NCBI RefSeq assembly: GCF_029051725.1
Contig: NZ_JAACFU010000007.1
Coordinates: 349,412 to 413,411, forward strand
Length of the DNA: 64,000 bases
Origin: Bradyrhizobium sp. CSS354
GTDB taxonomy: Bacteria > Pseudomonadota > Alphaproteobacteria > Rhizobiales > Xanthobacteraceae
Direction of reading: 5' to 3'
In this document: one piece after another, positions 61,043 to 64,000 of the stretch
Layout of the letters: each line of letters starts with the position of its first letter
How positions within the stretch are numbered: the first letter of the stretch is position 1
The notes under the pieces: model-generated
Database searches by the model: none
What the model was told of the DNA's origin: nothing
Seen by the model: the letters and a program-made list of their open reading frames with translations, nothing else
Position numbers and translations under genes: made by a program

Positions 61043-61927
61043 CTAGATCCCCAACAGCTTCCTTGCGTTGGCCTTCAACACCTTCGGCCGGATCTCGTCG
61101 CGAATCTCGATCTTGGCGAAGTCCGACAGCCAGCGGTCCGGCGTGATCACCGGCCAGTCCGAGCCGAACAGCATCTTGTCCTGCAGGATCGAGTTGATGT
61201 AGCGCACCAGGATCGGCGGGAAATATTTCGGCGACCAGCCCGAGAGGTCGATATAGACGTTCGGTTTGTGGGTCGCGACCGACAGTGCTTCTTCCTGCCA
61301 GGGAAAGGAGGGATGGGCGAGGATGATCTTGAGGTCGGGAAAATCAGCCGCGACGTCGTCCATGTACATCGGGTTGGAATATTTCAGCCGCATCCCCATG
61401 CCGCCGGGCATGCCGGAGCCAACCCCGGTCTGGCCGGTGTGGAACAGCGCGATCGCGCCGCCATTGTTGATCTCTTCATAGAGCGGATAGGCCATGCGGT
61501 CGTTGGCGTAGAAGCCCTGCATGGTCGGGTGGAATTTGAAGCCGCGCACCCCGTATTCCTCGATCAGCTTGCGCGCCTCGCGCACCCCGAGCTTGCCCTT
61601 GTGCGGGTCGATCGAGACGAAGGGGATGAGAACGTCGAGATGGTCGGAGGCGATCTCCAGCATCTCCTCATTCTTGTAGCGGCGGAAGCCGGTCTCGCGC
61701 TCGGCGTCGACCGGGAAGATCACCGCGGCGATGTTCTTGGATCGATAGTAGGCGGCGGTCTCCGGCACGGTCGGCGGATGCTTGTGCGGCGACTTGAAAT
61801 AGTCCGCCATCTGCGCCTGAAAATCGTCATAGCCGTCGTCGGGATGGGTGCCGCAGGGCTCTTCGGCATGGGTATGGATGTCGATGGCGACGACGTCGTC
61901 GATGTTCGGCAGCTTCAGCTTTGGCAT
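61043..61927 (-). CDS. Amidohydrolase family 2 protein (possible 4-hydroxyphenyl-beta-ketoacyl-CoA hydrolase-like)
   Basis: A 294-residue metal-dependent hydrolase of the PF04909 group. AIDIHTHAEEPCG near residue 14 is the first metal motif, PTMQGFY near 128, LFHTGQTG, ILAHPSFPWQEEAL near 197, and LFGSDWPVITPDR near 245 contains the metal-binding Asp. I associate this subfamily with beta-ketoacyl-CoA hydrolases in p-coumarate-type catabolism, from memory, not from a search. The start ATG at 61927 is supported by GGAGGAAAC-like sequence, and a 13-base palindrome lies 30 bases upstream. Confidence 0.82.
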   Translation of the reverse strand: MPKLKLPNIDDVVAIDIHTHAEEPCGTHPDDGYDDFQAQMADYFKSPHKHPPTVPETAAYYRSKNIAAVIFPVDAERETGFRRYKNEEMLEIASDHLDVLIPFVSIDPHKGKLGVREARKLIEEYGVRGFKFHPTMQGFYANDRMAYPLYEEINNGGAIALFHTGQTGVGSGMPGGMGMRLKYSNPMYMDDVAADFPDLKIILAHPSFPWQEEALSVATHKPNVYIDLSGWSPKYFPPILVRYINSILQDKMLFGSDWPVITPDRWLSDFAKIEIRDEIRPKVLKANARKLLGI

Positions 61928-62248
61928 GGGTTTCCTCCCGACGGGTTGCCGAATTGATTATATGATATAACGAACTTGGCAAGGCGTTGTGGGATAAGGC
62001 GTTGTAGGACAGGCGTCGTCCGAGCCAGATTGGGCCGATCCGGCCGCTTCTACTTTGCATGGGGTTGTTTTTAAGAATTTGCTGGGTGGGATTGGGGCAG
62101 TTAACATTGACATCCGGTCCTCCCATGCCTTAAGAACCGCCCCGTCCCGGGCGGTCGGTCCGCCAGCGGGAAAATCTCATTTTGCCTCATTCGCGCGTGC
62201 CGAAACGGTAGTGCCGAACACGGCCTTTCGAACGTTCAGGATTCTGCC
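61928..62248. other. Gap between amidohydrolase and L36 genes
   Basis: About 320 bases. It holds the palindrome at 61958-61970, an AT-rich 61940-61975 stretch for the minus-strand promoter, and a GC-rich hairpin with ACCGCC and GGCGGT arms at about 62136-62155, upstream of rpmJ. I see no credible gene. Confidence 0.5.
61958..61970. promoter_or_regulatory. Operator-like palindrome upstream of the amidohydrolase
   Basis: TTATAT-G-ATATAA, a perfect 13-base inverted repeat, 30 bases upstream of the amidohydrolase start. It is striking in this GC-rich context. Such sites are common for GntR- or MarR-family regulators; no such regulator is in this part of the window. Confidence 0.6.
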
Positions 62249-62374
62249 ATGAAGGTCCGTAACTCGCTGAAATCGCTGCGCGGTCGCCATCGCGCCAACC
62301 GCCTGGTCCGCCGCAAGGGCCGGGTCTATGTGATCAACAAGGTGCAGCGCCGCTTCAAGGCGCGTCAGGGCTGA
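62249..62374 (+). CDS. rpmJ: 50S ribosomal protein L36, zinc-free type
   Basis: A 41-residue basic protein starting MKVRNSLKSLRGRHRANRLV and ending KVQRRFKARQG. This is the L36 of the type without the four zinc-binding cysteines. The start follows GTTCAGGATTCTGCC, so a ribosome binding site is weak (AGGA). It is alone, as usual for alphaproteobacterial rpmJ, with a hairpin terminator 60 bases after. Its short length would hide it from gene finders that use a length cut-off. Confidence 0.95.
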   Translation: MKVRNSLKSLRGRHRANRLVRRKGRVYVINKVQRRFKARQG

Positions 62375-62434
62375 TATTGCCCTGCCGGACGCCAGCGCGC
62401 GCCCCGCAAGACCACGGTCTCACACGAGTTTGAC

Positions 62435-62463
62435 GCCGCCCTGCTTTGCAAGGGCGGCTTTGC
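62435..62463 (+). terminator. Terminator after rpmJ
   Basis: GCCGCCCT at 62435-62442 pairs with AGGGCGGC at 62451-62458 across a loop of 8 bases (GCTTTGCA), followed by TTT then GCG. It lies 60 bases after the rpmJ stop and before the TPR protein gene. Confidence 0.75.
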
Positions 62464-62480
62464 GCGTTTAGACTTCGACC

Positions 62481-63122
62481 ATGGCAGTGAGATTCTTCGT
62501 CGCGCGCACCCTTTGTCTGGCTCTCGTACTGGGAGCCGCCGGCCTCGCTCCTGCGCTGGCACAGCAGATTAATCCGCCGGCCCCGCCCGGCAAGCAGAAG
62601 AAACTTCCGGAAGCGCCGGCCAAGCTGCCCAAGGTCGATCGCACCAAGAATCTCGATTTCCTGTTCGGCGCACTGAAAGCTGCGCCCGACGAAGCCAGCG
62701 CCAAGCACGTCGAGGCGCGGATCTGGGCGATCTGGATCCAGACCCCGAGCGACACCGCGGCGCTTTTGATGGCGCGGGCCAAGACCGCGGTCGACGCAAA
62801 GAAGATCGAGGTTGCGATCAAGCTGCTGGATTCGGTCGTCAAGCTGAGGCCCGACTATATCGAGGCCTGGAATCGTCGCGCGACGCTCTACTACATGCAG
62901 AACGATTATGGCCGCTCGCTTGCCGACATTCGCGAGGTGCTGATCCGCGAGCCCCGCCATTTCGGCGCGCTCGCAGGCCTCGGCATGATCATGCAGGAGG
63001 TCGGCGACGAAAAGCGCGCGCTCGAGGCCTACCGCAAGGCGCTCGCCGTCAATCCGCACCTCGAGAAGATCCCCGACCAGGTCAAGTCGCTGACCGAGAA
63101 GGTCGAAGGCCGCGATATTTAG
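62481..63122 (+). CDS. Secreted TPR-repeat protein
   Basis: A 213-residue periplasmic protein. A signal peptide of about 27 residues ends at ALAQQ. A Pro/Lys-rich linker (NPPAPPGKQKKLPEAPAKLPK seen in part) follows, then TPR-like helices: AKKIEVAIKLLDSVVKLRPD and YIEAWNRRATLYYMQNDYGR, and a second set FGALAGLGMIMQEVGDEKRA with LEAYRKALAVNPHLE. TPR units give protein-protein contacts. The gene is downstream of rpmJ but separated by its terminator. Role unknown. Confidence 0.9.
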   Translation: MAVRFFVARTLCLALVLGAAGLAPALAQQINPPAPPGKQKKLPEAPAKLPKVDRTKNLDFLFGALKAAPDEASAKHVEARIWAIWIQTPSDTAALLMARAKTAVDAKKIEVAIKLLDSVVKLRPDYIEAWNRRATLYYMQNDYGRSLADIREVLIREPRHFGALAGLGMIMQEVGDEKRALEAYRKALAVNPHLEKIPDQVKSLTEKVEGRDI

Positions 63123-63246
63123 CGGACAAGTCGATCATTGCTCGAGCGAATGCGGCGCAGGCGGATTAACCACGATGACACGCGCCGCCTTACGAGGGGT
63201 ATGGGTGGCCCCGCCGCAGGCCTACCTTCATGGCGGGAGCACAGCC

Positions 63247-63366
63247 ATGAAGCGTTTGATCTTTGCAGGTATATTGCTGCTGGCGTCGGGCACGGCGAGC
63301 CTTGCCGACGGACTGTTCTGGGTGGTAGGCAACCGCGCCACCGGAAAATGCAACATCGTGACCAGT
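63247..63366 (+). pseudogene. Small secreted protein gene cut by an insertion sequence
   Basis: The reading begins MKRLIFAGILLLASGTAS, a signal peptide, then LADGLFWVVGNRATGKCNIVTS, after which sequence unlike the gene appears. Similar small rhizobial proteins continue in the style of NPVVIGxIWFGDGPYKS, as I recall. The break lies near 63366, where the IS5-type sequence starts, so the gene is truncated and presumably non-functional. The rest, if present, would be beyond the other end of the IS. Confidence 0.7.
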
Positions 63367-64000
63367 CGTCCGTTAAGAAGCCGAATTGAGCGAGAGCGGA
63401 CAGGCAAGCGTATGCGATAGCTGGATCAGGCAGAGGCACAAGAGTTCTCTGAGCCAGGCGAGGATACGGCGGAAGTTGTGGCCGACTGCTGAGAGCACGA
63501 CGTTAGCGGCGTCGCCGGCGCGGCCTTTGAGATAGCAGCGGCCAAGGTGACCTTCGGCCTTCAGATGTCCGATGATGGGCTCGATGGCGGAGCGGCGCCG
63601 GAGCTCGCGCTTGATGGCGCCGAACACGCCGCGCTTCTGGCCCGAAATGAAGACGCGACGGGGATTTTGCGTGTCGTGGCCACGATATCCCTTGTCGACA
63701 TAGGCCCGCTCGATCGGACAGCCGGTGAGCGCCTCGGTGCGGTCGATGACGTCCCGCAGGGTATGACCGTCGTAGGGATTATCGGGTAGCGACCTGGCGT
63801 GCAGTACGAACAGGCCACCGGGCGCCCGGCGGTTGTTGGTGACGATGGAGGCCTTCACGCCGAACTCGTAAGGGGCGGCGGCCTTGCCTTTGCCGATGCA
63901 TTCCACCTCCGGGGCATGGAAGGAATAAAGCTTCCAGCCGCGCTGGCGCTGCTGCTGCGAGCGGATTTGCACGGCCCGGCCAAGCGGGAGGGCGAATGCC
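63367..64000 (-). mobile_element. IS5-family insertion sequence (partial, right end outside window)
   Basis: About 630 bases of an IS5-type element that carries a transposase on the minus strand. The left end is near 63367-63376. Just at the boundary is TTAA, which would fit the four-base YTAR target described for the IS5 subgroup; the other copy would be outside the window. The element interrupts a small secreted-protein gene. Confidence 0.8.
63373..64000 (-). CDS. IS5-family transposase (partial, N-terminus outside window)
   Basis: About 209 C-terminal residues of a DDE transposase, reading in from the window edge (AFALPLGRAVQIRSQQQ). Recognisable IS5-type blocks are LYSFHAPEVECIGKGKA, YEFGVKASIVTNNR, NPYDGHTLRDVI, AYVDKGYRGHD (the second Asp), RRSAIEPIIGHLKAEGHLGR (containing the catalytic Glu), and RCYLKGRAGDAANVVLSAVG. 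The stop (TAA) is right at the element's end. The C-terminal HTLACPLSLNSAS is read from the terminal repeat. Confidence 0.93.
   Translation of the reverse strand, partial: AFALPLGRAVQIRSQQQRQRGWKLYSFHAPEVECIGKGKAAAPYEFGVKASIVTNNRRAPGGLFVLHARSLPDNPYDGHTLRDVIDRTEALTGCPIERAYVDKGYRGHDTQNPRRVFISGQKRGVFGAIKRELRRRSAIEPIIGHLKAEGHLGRCYLKGRAGDAANVVLSAVGHNFRRILAWLRELLCLCLIQLSHTLACPLSLNSAS

Noticed and set aside
62055..62252. Possible 65-residue protein just before rpmJ
   Set aside because: Poor composition and overlap with the rpmJ start; the rpmJ gene explains the region.
1..64000. CRISPR array, tRNA, rRNA, prophage or toxin-antitoxin genes
   Set aside because: No regularly spaced direct repeats, no cloverleaf or CCA-type sequence, and no phage or toxin-antitoxin protein families were recognised.

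Overview
The window reads as a chromosomal segment of a high-GC alphaproteobacterium, most likely Bradyrhizobium or a close relative. This is an inference from protein style, dense coding, the dispersed palindromic repeats around GTCATTCCGG-type and GTAGGGTGGGC-type cores, and the overall gene content; no rRNA or other decisive marker is present. No tRNA, rRNA, CRISPR array, prophage or plasmid function was seen.

Layout. 0-7 kb: a response regulator cut by the window edge with its membrane-protein partner (DUF4173-like), a membrane-anchored GH3 glycosidase, an orphan family-5 solute-binding protein and a hydantoinase. 7-8.3 kb: a TetR regulator divergent from a PspA-like and a YiaAB-like gene, with three matching palindromes between them. 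8.5-14 kb: two amidohydrolase paralogues (the first broken by one base), a small Rieske protein, a zinc ribbon protein, an SDR and an aldehyde dehydrogenase. 14-20.5 kb: an outer membrane barrel protein, an Old Yellow Enzyme, a GFA protein, a benzoylformate-decarboxylase-like ThDP enzyme and a flavin monooxygenase. 20.7-28 kb: M20 peptidase, a complete glutamate/aspartate-type ABC importer, a D-amino-acid transaminase-like protein and an amidase. 28-35.6 kb: a giant indolepyruvate ferredoxin oxidoreductase with a divergent Lrp regulator, then a compact FAH / flavin monooxygenase / Ldh-type dehydrogenase operon. 35.8-40 kb: a 1371-residue protein with five GAF repeats, GGDEF and EAL. 40.5-51.2 kb: an exopolysaccharide cluster (WecG-type transferase, Wzz/BY-kinase-like protein, methyltransferase, three glycosyltransferases, O-antigen ligase/polymerase-like protein, CelD/FemAB-like acyltransferase). 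51.2-54.5 kb: wrbA, pirin and SDR divergent from a LysR regulator. 54.5-55.1 kb: a REP-associated tyrosine transposase between two inverted repeat elements. 55-64 kb: assorted metabolism and regulators, a 41-residue ribosomal protein L36, and an IS5-type element that cuts a small secreted-protein gene at the right edge.

The genes suggest a soil or rhizosphere heterotroph that imports and degrades amino acids, amides, hydantoins and aromatic acids, with many small regulator-plus-target modules. Several operators can be read directly from the sequence. The most distinctive observations are the RAYT with flanking repeats plus a transposase-free copy of the same paired repeat 22 kb away, the triple TetR operator before a PspA module, the tandem GAF array, the MerR promoter with a dyad in a 19-bp spacer, a Rieske protein with an unusually long inter-ligand loop beside twin amidohydrolases, and a BY-kinase-like protein whose Walker A lysine is replaced.
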